Origin: Williamsia muralis NBRC 105860
Lineage (GTDB): Bacteria; Actinomycetota; Actinomycetes; Mycobacteriales; Mycobacteriaceae
Reading direction: 5' to 3'
NCBI RefSeq assembly: GCF_001598915.1
Contig: NZ_BDAP01000004.1
Coordinates: 434,001 to 498,000, forward strand
DNA length: 64,000 nt
Shown: in pieces, positions 38,768 through 47,149 of the stretch
Position numbering within the stretch: position 1 is the stretch's first letter
How the letters are laid out: each line of letters begins with the position of its first letter
Made by a program: the position numbers and the translations under genes
The notes under the pieces: generated by a model
Databases searched by the model: none
What the model was told of the DNA's origin: nothing
What the model saw: the letters and a program-made list of their open reading frames with translations, nothing else

Positions 38768-41112
38768 GCCAGGGCGGCGGCCTGCAGGTCGCGCCGTGGC
38801 AGCTGATCTGGCGCGGAACGAAGGCCGACGAGCTCGCGCACATCGAGTCGATCTTCGCGCTCTCCAACGGCCACATCGGTTTACGAGCCTGCCTCGAAGA
38901 GGCCGAGCCGGTGTTCAATCCCGGCAGCTACCTCAACGGATATTACGAGCGGCGCGAACTGCCCTATGCCGAAGCCGGTTACGGTTATCCGGAGGACGGT
39001 CAGACCGTGGTCAACGTGACCAACGGGAAGATCATCCGCCTGCTGGTCGAGGACGAGCCGATGGATCTGCGCTACGGCAGTACCCAGGAGCACGAGTGGA
39101 CCCTCGACTTCCGTGCCGGAACCCTGCAACGGGTCACCGAATGGACCTCTCCCACCGGCCGACGGGTTCGGGTGCGTACCGAACGACTCGTGTCGTTCAC
39201 CGAGCGCGCGGTCGCGGCCATCCGCTACGAGGTCGAGCCCCTCGACGACGACATGGAGTTGGTGCTGCAGTCGGATCTGCTCGCCAATGAGTCGACGCCA
39301 CAACAGGGTAAGGATCCCCGGGTGGCTGCAGCACTGGATCGTCCGCTGGTGGCCGACTTCGCCGAAGCACACGGGCACCGCGCCGTACTCGGGCACCACA
39401 CCAGGGAATCCGGCCTGCGTATGGCAGCCGCCATGGACCACGAACTCGATGCACCGAACTCGGTGAGCTGCGAGGTCCTCAGCGGCGACCTGGCTCGTCT
39501 GACCGTCACCGCGAAGGTCGAGGTCGGTCACAAGATCACACTGACCAAGTACCTGGCCTACGGCTGGTCCAGTCAACGGTCGCCGTCGGCGTTGCGGGCC
39601 CAGGTCGACGCGGCCCTGGCCACCGCCCTCGACAACGGCTGGGACGAACTGCTCGCCCGCCAGCGCCAATATCTCGACGATTTCTGGGCCGCCGCCGACG
39701 TCACGATCGACGGTGATGCCGAACTCCAGCAGGCGATCCGGTTTGCTCTTTTCCACGTGCTGCAGGCCGGGGCGCGCGGCGAAACCCGGGCAATCCCGGG
39801 TAAGGGGCTCACCGGACCGGGCTACGACGGTCACGCGTTCTGGGACACCGAGACGTACGTGCTGCCGGTCCTGACCTACACGATGCCCGCAGCAGCGGCC
39901 GACGCGCTGCGTTGGCGGCACTCCACGCTGGACAAGGCCAAGAGCCGGGCCCTTGAGCTCGGCCAGGTCGGTGCGATGTTCCCGTGGCGTTCGATCAACG
40001 GTGAAGAGTGTTCGAGCTATTGGCCCGCAGGCAGTGCCGCAGTGCACGTCAACGCCGACATCGCCTACGCCGTGGCGCAGTACGTCGCCGCGACGGGTGA
40101 CGTGCAGTTCGAGGTCGACCACGGACTCGAACTACTCGTGGAGACCGCACGTTCGTGGGTGTCGCTCGGACATCACGACCTGCACGGCCACTTCCGGATC
40201 GACGGGGTGACCGGCCCCGACGAATACTCGGCAGTCGCCAACAACAATCTGTACACGAACCTGATGGCGCAGAAGAACTTTCGCGACGCCGCAGAGGCTT
40301 GCACGCGCCATCCTTCGGATGCGCGACGACTCGGGGTGAACGACGAGGAGACCGCACACTGGAAGGACTGCGCTGCGCGGATGTCCGTTCCATACGATTC
40401 GTCACTCGAGGTCCATCAGCAGAGTGAGTCCTTCACCAGGCAGGCGCTCTGGGACTTCGACAACACCCCGGCAGACAAGTATCCGCTGCTGTTGAACTAC
40501 CCATACCAGGATCTGTATCGCAAACAGGTTGTGAAACAGGCGGATCTGGTGCTCGCCATGTACCTGCGCGGGGATGCGTTCACCCCCGAACAGAAGAAGC
40601 GGAACTTCGACTACTACGAGTCGCTCACCGTGCGCGATTCGTCGCTGTCAGCCTGCGCACAATCGGTGATCGCGGCCGAGGTGGGCTATCTCGACCTGGC
40701 CTTCGACTACCTGGTGGAGGCTGCGCTCACCGATCTGCATGACCTCCACCAGAACTCGTCGAGTGGGCTTCACATCGCCTCACTCGCGGGCACCTGGCTC
40801 TGCTGCGTCGCCGGGTTCGGCGGCATGCGCGACCACCACGGGACAATCTCGTTCGCGCCGCGATTGCCCTCACGCCTGAACCGGATGGTGTTCCGGTTGG
40901 CGATGGGTACCGGGTGCATCGAAGTGGAGATCGATGCGGACGAGGTCACGTATCGGCTGGTGCACGGCGACAAACTCGAGCTGGTACATCACGGTGAGAT
41001 CTTCGTCTTGAACGACGAGCCGGTGACGCTGGCCATTCCGCCGAATCGGGCTGGCGATCCCCCGGTCCAACCCGTGGGACGCGAACCGTATCGGCGGTCC
41101 TCGCCGGTCTGA
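38764..41112 (+). CDS. GH65 glycosidase/disaccharide phosphorylase (maltose- or trehalose-phosphorylase-like)
   Basis: 782 aa, full length for GH65. N-terminal beta-sandwich (residues ~1-290), catalytic (alpha/alpha)6 barrel with FWDTETYVLPVLTYTMP, general acid Glu487 in GPDEYSAVANNNLYTN (counted from the ATG), VKQADLVLAMYLRG (phosphate-side Lys-Gln), and a C-terminal beta domain. Most bacterial relatives phosphorolyse alpha-linked disaccharides to beta-glucose-1-phosphate, which the overlapping pgmB product would use. Which disaccharide is undetermined. No signal peptide. Confidence 0.9.
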   Translation: MSQGGGLQVAPWQLIWRGTKADELAHIESIFALSNGHIGLRACLEEAEPVFNPGSYLNGYYERRELPYAEAGYGYPEDGQTVVNVTNGKIIRLLVEDEPMDLRYGSTQEHEWTLDFRAGTLQRVTEWTSPTGRRVRVRTERLVSFTERAVAAIRYEVEPLDDDMELVLQSDLLANESTPQQGKDPRVAAALDRPLVADFAEAHGHRAVLGHHTRESGLRMAAAMDHELDAPNSVSCEVLSGDLARLTVTAKVEVGHKITLTKYLAYGWSSQRSPSALRAQVDAALATALDNGWDELLARQRQYLDDFWAAADVTIDGDAELQQAIRFALFHVLQAGARGETRAIPGKGLTGPGYDGHAFWDTETYVLPVLTYTMPAAAADALRWRHSTLDKAKSRALELGQVGAMFPWRSINGEECSSYWPAGSAAVHVNADIAYAVAQYVAATGDVQFEVDHGLELLVETARSWVSLGHHDLHGHFRIDGVTGPDEYSAVANNNLYTNLMAQKNFRDAAEACTRHPSDARRLGVNDEETAHWKDCAARMSVPYDSSLEVHQQSESFTRQALWDFDNTPADKYPLLLNYPYQDLYRKQVVKQADLVLAMYLRGDAFTPEQKKRNFDYYESLTVRDSSLSACAQSVIAAEVGYLDLAFDYLVEAALTDLHDLHQNSSSGLHIASLAGTWLCCVAGFGGMRDHHGTISFAPRLPSRLNRMVFRLAMGTGCIEVEIDADEVTYRLVHGDKLELVHHGEIFVLNDEPVTLAIPPNRAGDPPVQPVGREPYRRSSPV

Positions 41113-41131
41113 CGCGAGGGTCGCACGGTCG

Positions 41132-41584
41132 TCACTCTGCCGACATCGCGACCTTTTCGAGAACCGGCACGCAGAGCATCAGCAGCCCACGTTCGGTGTC
41201 GGACAAGTGGTTCACGGCCTCGGCCAGCCATTCGTCGCGTTGCCTGCGGTCGGCTTCGAGCAGTGGCACCGCGGCCTCGGTCAGTTCGACCAACTGCCTG
41301 CGGCGGTCCACGGTGTCGGTGCGCCGGGTGATGAGCCCGAGGTCCTCGAGACGGTTCATGCTCAACGTCAGTGACTGCACCTTCACCTGCGCTCGTTCCG
41401 CCAACTCGGCGACCGTGCTCACCCCGTTGCGGTCGAGGTCGCCGAGGAGGGCCACCTGCGTCATCGTGAGTCCGTGGGCGGGCCGATGTCTGCGCGCCTG
41501 CCGGGTGACCGCCATCATCGCCTCCCGAAGACGCGTCGCATCCTCGGTATTCAGTACCCTTGCCGCCGTGTCAGCTCTGGACAT
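41132..41584 (-). CDS. MarR-family transcriptional regulator
   Basis: 150 aa winged-helix regulator: LTMTQVALLGDLDRNGVSTV, AELAERAQVKVQSLTLSMNR (recognition helix) and TDTVDRRRQLVELTEAAVPL (wing) fit MarR. ATG 41584 directly abuts an ACCAAG-N6-CTTGGT palindrome. It is divergent from a transporter gene, which it probably regulates. Confidence 0.9.
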   Translation of the reverse strand: MSRADTAARVLNTEDATRLREAMMAVTRQARRHRPAHGLTMTQVALLGDLDRNGVSTVAELAERAQVKVQSLTLSMNRLEDLGLITRRTDTVDRRRQLVELTEAAVPLLEADRRQRDEWLAEAVNHLSDTERGLLMLCVPVLEKVAMSAE

Positions 41585-41602
41585 ACCAAGATCATACTTG
41601 GT
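41585..41602. promoter_or_regulatory. MarR operator candidate 1
   Basis: ACCAAG-ATCATA-CTTGGT: perfect 6-bp arms, touching the marR start codon. A second site with the same CAAG-N6-CTTG core lies at 41640-41655. Confidence 0.6.
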
Positions 41603-41639
41603 TTTCACACTGTTCTTCCCGGGTGGAGATACGAAAATC

Positions 41640-41655
41640 GCAAGCGTAAACTTGC
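41640..41655. promoter_or_regulatory. MarR operator candidate 2
   Basis: GCAAG-CGTAAA-CTTGC: 5-bp arms with the same 6-nt spacer as site 1, 26 bp before the transporter ATG. Two matched sites flank the divergent promoter region. Confidence 0.5.
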
Positions 41656-41680
41656 AAACTTGACGCGGTGGATCGGATTG

Positions 41681-42754
41681 ATGATGTTCACCGCCGTGGC
41701 GAGTGTCGGCCTGTCCGTGGCCGGGGTCCCCTCGGCGGCGTTGTTCGCCGGCCTCGTGGTGGCAGCAATCCTGGCCGTCGTCGGGTGGGCACCGCGGGCC
41801 CGTGGCGACAAACCTCCCATGCCCCGGCCGATCGGGCTGGCGGCCCAGGGAGTGCTCGGTGTGTACATCGGCACGTTGATCTCCACAGACACTCTCTCGG
41901 GCATCGGCTCGGATTGGCCTGCCGTGCTCTCCATGGCCCTTGCGACACTTGTGCTCTCGGTGGTCGGCGGGGCACTGCTCGGACTGCATCGCAATGTCGA
42001 TTCGCTGACCGGGTCACTTGCCCTGGTGGCAGGCGGGGCTTCGGGCCTGGTGGCCCTGGCCAGAGAATTGGGTGGGGATGAGCGCATCGTTGCCGTTGTC
42101 CAATATCTCCGCGTCGCGATCATCACAATGTCGATGCCGCTCGTGGCGATCTTCGTCTACGGGAAGTCGGTATCGGGTGGCGGAGGCGAGTTCTCGGAGA
42201 ATCACGGCAGTCCATGGTGGGGACTACTCGTCCTCGCGGTCTGCATGGTCGTCGGCTATGGGGCCGGCCGAGTCATCCGACTGCCTGCGGCGGGTCTGCT
42301 TGGTCCGCTCATCTTGTCGGTCGCCGGAGAATTGCTCGGGATCACCACCGCCGCCGCGATTCCGGTTGTCCTGGTGCAGGTCGCGTATGCGGTGATCGGT
42401 TGGCAGGCCGGGCTCGGATTCACCAAGTCGGCCCTCGTGGCCATCGCCAGAATCCTGCCGTTCGCCACCGTGCTCATCGTCGCGATCGCCGCGGCGTCGG
42501 CCGGGCTCGGCGCGTTGCTGAGTCTGTGGACGGGCGAGTCGATGTTCGACAGCTACCTCGCCACCACTCCCGGCGGCATCTATGCAGTGCTCGCGACGGC
42601 ATCGGCCACCGGTGGAAACCTGGCCTTCATCGTCGCGGCCCAGATGCTCCGGGTGCTCATCATGTTGTTCGTCGCGCCGTTTGCTGCTCGCGCGTACCAA
42701 TGGTGGCTCCGGCGGCGCCATCCTGCCGCCGCATCAGAGGTCGTGTCGGTGTAG
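41681..42754 (+). CDS. AbrB-family membrane transporter
   Basis: 357 aa, about ten to eleven hydrophobic segments in two similar halves, each with the small-residue GVYIGTLI / GWQAGLGFT turn. This fits the AbrB (ammonia monooxygenase-like, PF05145) membrane family, whose substrates are largely unknown. Starts MMFTAVASVG at 41681 with GGA 8 nt upstream; TTG 41659 is possible. Divergent from and probably repressed by the MarR gene. Confidence 0.85.
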   Translation: MMFTAVASVGLSVAGVPSAALFAGLVVAAILAVVGWAPRARGDKPPMPRPIGLAAQGVLGVYIGTLISTDTLSGIGSDWPAVLSMALATLVLSVVGGALLGLHRNVDSLTGSLALVAGGASGLVALARELGGDERIVAVVQYLRVAIITMSMPLVAIFVYGKSVSGGGGEFSENHGSPWWGLLVLAVCMVVGYGAGRVIRLPAAGLLGPLILSVAGELLGITTAAAIPVVLVQVAYAVIGWQAGLGFTKSALVAIARILPFATVLIVAIAAASAGLGALLSLWTGESMFDSYLATTPGGIYAVLATASATGGNLAFIVAAQMLRVLIMLFVAPFAARAYQWWLRRRHPAAASEVVSV

Positions 42755-42795
42755 TCACACCTGGCCGTCCTCACAGCCCAGGTCACAGCCTATTT

Positions 42796-42820
42796 GTTTA
42801 GCGTTTTGCAACAAGGGTAT
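42796..42820 (+). promoter_or_regulatory. SigF/SigB-like promoter
   Basis: GTTT (42796-42799), 15-bp spacer, GGGTAT (42815-42820). This fits the mycobacterial SigF consensus GTTT-N15-17-GGGTAT. It lies about 120 bp before the small membrane protein gene. Confidence 0.6.
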
Positions 42821-42941
42821 TCGATCTCACGCGGCTCCCTGGCGCACGGACGGCCAAAACAGCGGGAGACGTGAGTTCGGCCGATCGTCGAAGACATCGA
42901 TGGGGCATGCCGGGCTGGTACGGGGGCGTAATGGAGCCAAA

Positions 42942-43097
42942 ATGATCATTCTGGGATTGCTTCTGCTGATTCTCGGTCTTGTGTTCAGCATCAACATTCT
43001 TTACATCGTCGGAGCCATCTTGATCGTGGTCGGGGCTGTGCTCTGGATTCTCGGCGCGACCGGTCGCAAGGTCGGTGGACGAGCGCACTACTACTGA
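42942..43097 (+). CDS. Small DUF6131-like membrane protein
   Basis: 51 aa with two hydrophobic segments (ILGLLLLILGLVFSINILYI and VGAILIVVGAVLWILGATGR) and a short basic tail ending HYY. Small hydrophobic proteins of this kind are frequent in Actinobacteria and often stress-induced; the function is unknown. GGAG lies 6 nt upstream of the ATG, and a SigF-like promoter is upstream. The frame remains open upstream but without coding character. Confidence 0.75.
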   Translation: MIILGLLLLILGLVFSINILYIVGAILIVVGAVLWILGATGRKVGGRAHYY

Positions 43098-43180
43098 CGT
43101 CTGCAGCGGCTCTGCCGCCAGACACCACAATCAACGAGACGCGGTTGGCGAGATTTTTCGCCGGCCGCGTCTCGCGTCAG

Positions 43181-43186
43181 TAAGGT
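43181..43186 (+). promoter_or_regulatory. -10 element of enoyl reductase-like gene, leaderless arrangement
   Basis: TAAGGT followed by CGGGGTC and ATG 43194: seven-nucleotide spacing and no Shine-Dalgarno. Confidence 0.6.
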
Positions 43187-43193
43187 CGGGGTC

Positions 43194-44444
43194 ATGAGTG
43201 ATCGGGAGTTCGACGTCATCGTTTTCGGGGCCACGGGATTTGTCGGCAAGCTGACCGCCGCGTACCTGGCCGAGCTCGCACCAGAGGGCACCAAGATCGC
43301 CCTTGCCGGCCGCAGTGAACACAAGTTGGCCCAGGTGCGCTTCGACCTGCCGGCACCGGCAGACACTTGGCCCCTCGTGGTCGCCGACATCAACTCCCCC
43401 GCCTCCCTCGATGCGATGGCCGCACGCACGCGCGTCATCTGCACCACCGTCGGCCCCTACCTCAAGTTCGGCGAGAGCGTGCTGGCCGCTGCCGCCAACG
43501 CGGGTACCGATTACGTCGACCTCACCGGCGAGGTGCCCTTCGTACGCCTGTCGATCGACAAGTACGGCGAGCAGGCCGAGGCGAGCGGTGCACGAATCGT
43601 TCACTCCTGTGGGTTCGATTCCGTGCCATCGGATCTCGGTGTCTATCTCCTGCACAAGCGCATCACCGCAGACGAGGCGGGCTCGATGGGTGACACCACC
43701 ATGGTCGTCCGCAGCTTCCGCGGCGGTGTCAGCGGCGGCACGGTGGACTCCATGCGCGTGATCGCCAAAGAAGCCGCAGATCCCGAGACCCGGCGAACGT
43801 TGCTCGACCCTCACGCCCTCTCGACGGCCCCCGGTGAGAGAGCAGGCATCAAACGCAGCGCAGAGCCCAGCGACATGGCGATGATCAGCGGTTCCAAGGT
43901 TGATCCATCGCTCAAGGGAACGCTCGCGCCGTTTTTCATGGCGAGCTACAACACCCGCATCGTCCGTCGATCCAACGCTCTGCTCGACGGCGCCTACGGC
44001 GACGACTTCCACTACGGCGAAGCGATGTACGTGGGCGGCCTCCCTGGCGTCTCGACGGCTGTTGCCGGTGCCGTCGGCGCCGGGACGGTGGCCTTCCTCG
44101 GCGCCATGTCCGTGGGACCGGTACGCAGCGTACTCGACCGAATCCTTCCCAAACCAGGCGAGGGACCGAGCGAAAAGGTCCGCGAGACAGGTCATTTCAC
44201 CACCGAGACCTACACCACCACCAGCACCGGCAGGCGTTACCGGTCGCGGATGCGAGCCAAAGGCGACCCCGGGTACAAGGCCACCGCTGTCATGCTCGCC
44301 GAGAGTGCACTCTCCCTTGCACTGCACCGGGACGTGCTGCCGAATCGGACCGGCGTGCTGACCCCCGCCGCGGCGATCGGCGACGTTCTCATCGAGCGCC
44401 TCGAGTCGGCCGGTTTCGTCTTGGAGACCGAAGAACTCACCTGA
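43194..44444 (+). CDS. Saccharopine dehydrogenase-like trans-acting enoyl reductase family protein
   Basis: 416 aa. N-terminal Rossmann fold (IVFGATGFVGKLTAAYLAEL, ALAGRSEHKL) and a TTVGPYLKFGESVLAAAANA segment typical of the SDH-like family that includes M. tuberculosis Rv2449c and Rv2953, the latter a trans-acting enoyl reductase for phthiocerol/phenolic glycolipid polyketides. No PKS is nearby, so a role in polyketide reduction is only a family-level suggestion. Leaderless start. Confidence 0.82.
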   Translation: MSDREFDVIVFGATGFVGKLTAAYLAELAPEGTKIALAGRSEHKLAQVRFDLPAPADTWPLVVADINSPASLDAMAARTRVICTTVGPYLKFGESVLAAAANAGTDYVDLTGEVPFVRLSIDKYGEQAEASGARIVHSCGFDSVPSDLGVYLLHKRITADEAGSMGDTTMVVRSFRGGVSGGTVDSMRVIAKEAADPETRRTLLDPHALSTAPGERAGIKRSAEPSDMAMISGSKVDPSLKGTLAPFFMASYNTRIVRRSNALLDGAYGDDFHYGEAMYVGGLPGVSTAVAGAVGAGTVAFLGAMSVGPVRSVLDRILPKPGEGPSEKVRETGHFTTETYTTTSTGRRYRSRMRAKGDPGYKATAVMLAESALSLALHRDVLPNRTGVLTPAAAIGDVLIERLESAGFVLETEELT

Positions 44445-44473
44445 CAGCGCAGCTCGTCACCCCCGGCGAAACG

Positions 44474-45610
44474 TCAGTCCCAACGGGGGCTTGCTCGGCG
44501 GACGAGGTCGAGGATGCTGGTGCTGCGCTCGCTGGTGAACTCACCCTCCGGTTCGCTGGGCCCTCCGGGCACCCACGCGATCTGCGGCACCTCGCACGAC
44601 ATGACGCGGTCGCGACCGCCGGTCTTTGCCGAGTACACGCATTTGTCCGCGGAACGGGTGAGACCGTCGATGACCAGGTCGATGTTCGGCAATCCCTGAG
44701 CTGACCGCGTCACAGGGGCGAAGACCGCCCCGACGCTGATGGTCACCAGGCAGTCGCGCGCAACACCTTCGCGCATCCGGTCGGCCGAGCGCACCAGGTC
44801 GTCGATGCCGGACACGGCACACATCACCACGAACTCCTCGCCCCCGAACCGGCTGGTCAGAGCCGACGGTCCCGCCTGGCGATCGATGGCGGCCGCAGTG
44901 TCACGTAACACCGAGTCACCGAATGCATGTCCATGGGTGTCGTTGACGGTCTTGAAATTGTCGACGTCGATCATCATGAAGCCGACGGCATTTCCGCCCT
45001 TGGTCACCGTGTCGAGCAGTCCACCGCTGCGTGAGAGCAGCCCGCGCCGATTCAAAAGGTCTGTCAACGGGTCTGTTTCGCTGAGTCGGGCCACCTTGTC
45101 CATCGCCAACCTCAGCGACGCACGCAGCGCCGCCACCATGGACACCGGCACGATGACCGTGATGATCGCCGCGGTGGCCGCTACCAACAGTGCGGTGGAC
45201 GACGTCACCTCGACGATTGACGACGTGACCGCAAATGCCACCGCGATCAAGGTGAACGCTGCCGTCACCCACCTCGACGACCCCATGGCGGCAATCGCCG
45301 GGATCACCGCAAGCAACGACACGATGGCGCGGGCGGCCGCCGGATCGGTCACCACCAGCGACGCCCCGAAGATACACAGCAGGGCGCCCAGACCGATGAC
45401 CATGAACTCCCGGTCACCCAAACGACCCTGGCGAAGGGTGACCGCGAGGCTCCCGACGGTGAACACCCAGATGACGGCGACGTAGACCATCTGGCCGTCG
45501 TTGATGAACGACGGCGCGAAAAAAGCGAACAGGGGCAACGGGGACACGCCGGCAGTACTCACCAGAACAGCTGTGGATCGAGCGTCAAAACGCCCCCAGA
45601 AATGCCTCAC
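44474..45610 (-). CDS. Membrane GGDEF diguanylate cyclase
   Basis: 378 aa. Five to six N-terminal membrane helices (residues ~15-165) and a C-terminal GGDEF domain from about 175: DPLTDLLNRRG, IDVDNFKTVNDTHGHAFGD and the active-site GGEEF (256-260), so it should make c-di-GMP. The allosteric I-site RxxD is absent (GPSA in its place), so product inhibition is not expected. GTG start. Divergent from an EAL gene and next to the exopolysaccharide region. Confidence 0.92.
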   Translation of the reverse strand: MRHFWGRFDARSTAVLVSTAGVSPLPLFAFFAPSFINDGQMVYVAVIWVFTVGSLAVTLRQGRLGDREFMVIGLGALLCIFGASLVVTDPAAARAIVSLLAVIPAIAAMGSSRWVTAAFTLIAVAFAVTSSIVEVTSSTALLVAATAAIITVIVPVSMVAALRASLRLAMDKVARLSETDPLTDLLNRRGLLSRSGGLLDTVTKGGNAVGFMMIDVDNFKTVNDTHGHAFGDSVLRDTAAAIDRQAGPSALTSRFGGEEFVVMCAVSGIDDLVRSADRMREGVARDCLVTISVGAVFAPVTRSAQGLPNIDLVIDGLTRSADKCVYSAKTGGRDRVMSCEVPQIAWVPGGPSEPEGEFTSERSTSILDLVRRASPRWD

Positions 45611-45759
45611 GACAAGCGACTACCAGCCTAACGAAACAACGGCGCCCGGTGAGGGCCGCAACTCCAGGAGTGGACAGCGATGCATCCAGAACGCGCTCCC
45701 CGCACGGCCCCCGATGCACAGCTGGATGAACCGTTTGCAACCAGCTCCGATCACTGTAG

Positions 45760-45858
45760 TCAAAGTTCGCCACACTCGGCGACGGTGATGAGAATCCCGT
45801 TGGGGTCGCTGTACAGTGAGGCCATCTGACGCATGGGTGAGACCCGTGTGTTCACGTC
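45760..45858 (-). pseudogene. Remnant of a glyoxalase/VOC-family gene (C-terminal end)
   Basis: The minus strand reads ASLYSDPNGILITVAECGEL and stop (45760), preceded by PGLDVNTRVSPMRQM. The SDPNG-ILIT-AE ending is the usual C-terminus of VOC/glyoxalase-fold proteins. The rest of the gene is missing; upstream codons run into the EAL gene on the opposite strand. Probably left by a deletion that brought the EAL gene to its present place. Confidence 0.5.
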
Positions 45859-47149
45859 CAAACCGGGCTGGCAGGGAGGTTCTCGGGTGCCGCGTCCTCC
45901 AGTGGTGTCGGGTCGCTCGCTCGACACGGACCCTGACTTCCGGAACGCGGTCGACAGCGTCGGAATGGAGCGCCTCGCCGTTGTTGTCATCGGTCTCGAT
46001 CCCACCGGCCTGCTCGCCGCAGCCGAAGGCTGGGAGCTGACCGAGCGTCTGCGGCCGGCGATGGGCACTGCCATTCGAGAGTTGCTCAGCCCCAGGGCAG
46101 ACGTGTTCCTGGGTCCGTACGACCACAAATTGCTTGTCGTCTTCGACGCTGTCGCGAACGCCCCGGACAAGGTCGTCACCGAACTCACCGAGCGGATGAG
46201 CAGGCCCACCAAGGTCGACGACGACGAGTACTTCGTGCAGGCCCGTCTCGGCGTGGCGTCGGCAGCCGACGTCCCGACCGCGACCAGTCCCAGCCAGCTC
46301 GTACAGGCGGCCCTTGCTGCTGTTCACAGTGCCCTGGTGACCGATGTCGCGGTGAGTTACGCGGATTCGGAATCGATCGGGCGGCTGCATCGTGAGGTCG
46401 CACGCACCACCGAGCTGTCCAAGTCCGTGGGTAGCGATTTCGAACTCTTCTACCAGCCGATCGTCGACATCAACTCGCTCAAGGCCGTGGGCTACGAATC
46501 GCTCCTCCGGTGGCGGGTCGGTGGCGAGATCAGGCCGCCTGCCGACTTCTTGGACGCGGCCGAGGAGACGTCGCTGATCGTGCCCATCGGACGCCTCGGG
46601 GTGATTGCCGCGCTCCATCAGCTGGCGAAATGGCATGCCGAGTCGGGTGACCTCGATCTCTTCATGTCGGTGAACTTCTCGGTTCGTCAGTTGAGTGACC
46701 CCGGCCTTGCGAAGCTCATCCAGGCAGGTCTCGATGCCACCGGCGTTCCACCGTCCACCCTGTGGATCGAGATCACCGAACGCGATCTGATCCGGATCGG
46801 ATCCCCGGCAACCCAGACGCTCGTCGAGCTGGACGAATTGGGCTGCATCGTGTGTGTCGATGACCTCGGAACCGGTTATGCCGCATTGCGTTACATGGTG
46901 GAGCAGCCGGTGAAGGTGGTCAAGGTCGACAGATCGCTGATCAACAAGGTCGGTACGGACAACACCATCAGAACCATCGTCCGGGCAGTGTGCTCGTTGT
47001 CCGACTCACTCGGGATCACCACTGTCGCCGAAGGAGTGGAGCACGACTCCGAGCTGCAGGGATTACGCGAGCTGGGGTTCACCACGGTTCAGGGGTACCT
47101 CTTCGGCAAACCCGCACCTGCCGAGAGCTTCGACAACGCTCACCGCTGA
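45833..47149 (+). CDS. EAL-domain c-di-GMP phosphodiesterase with degenerate GGDEF domain
   Basis: 438 aa, no membrane helix. Residues ~45-185 look like a degenerate GGDEF domain (the GGDEF turn replaced by PYDHK). The EAL domain (~195-430) retains the catalytic set: Glu222 in YESLLRW (ESL for EAL), Asn281, Glu313 in IEITE, DD343-344 in VDDLGTGYA, Lys364, Glu400 in AEGVE and Gln420. It should therefore hydrolyse c-di-GMP. The first ~20 codons overlap the VOC remnant, so a later start (GTG or Met45) is possible. TACAGT at 45812-45817 is a -10 candidate. Confidence 0.9.
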   Translation: MGETRVFTSKPGWQGGSRVPRPPVVSGRSLDTDPDFRNAVDSVGMERLAVVVIGLDPTGLLAAAEGWELTERLRPAMGTAIRELLSPRADVFLGPYDHKLLVVFDAVANAPDKVVTELTERMSRPTKVDDDEYFVQARLGVASAADVPTATSPSQLVQAALAAVHSALVTDVAVSYADSESIGRLHREVARTTELSKSVGSDFELFYQPIVDINSLKAVGYESLLRWRVGGEIRPPADFLDAAEETSLIVPIGRLGVIAALHQLAKWHAESGDLDLFMSVNFSVRQLSDPGLAKLIQAGLDATGVPPSTLWIEITERDLIRIGSPATQTLVELDELGCIVCVDDLGTGYAALRYMVEQPVKVVKVDRSLINKVGTDNTIRTIVRAVCSLSDSLGITTVAEGVEHDSELQGLRELGFTTVQGYLFGKPAPAESFDNAHR

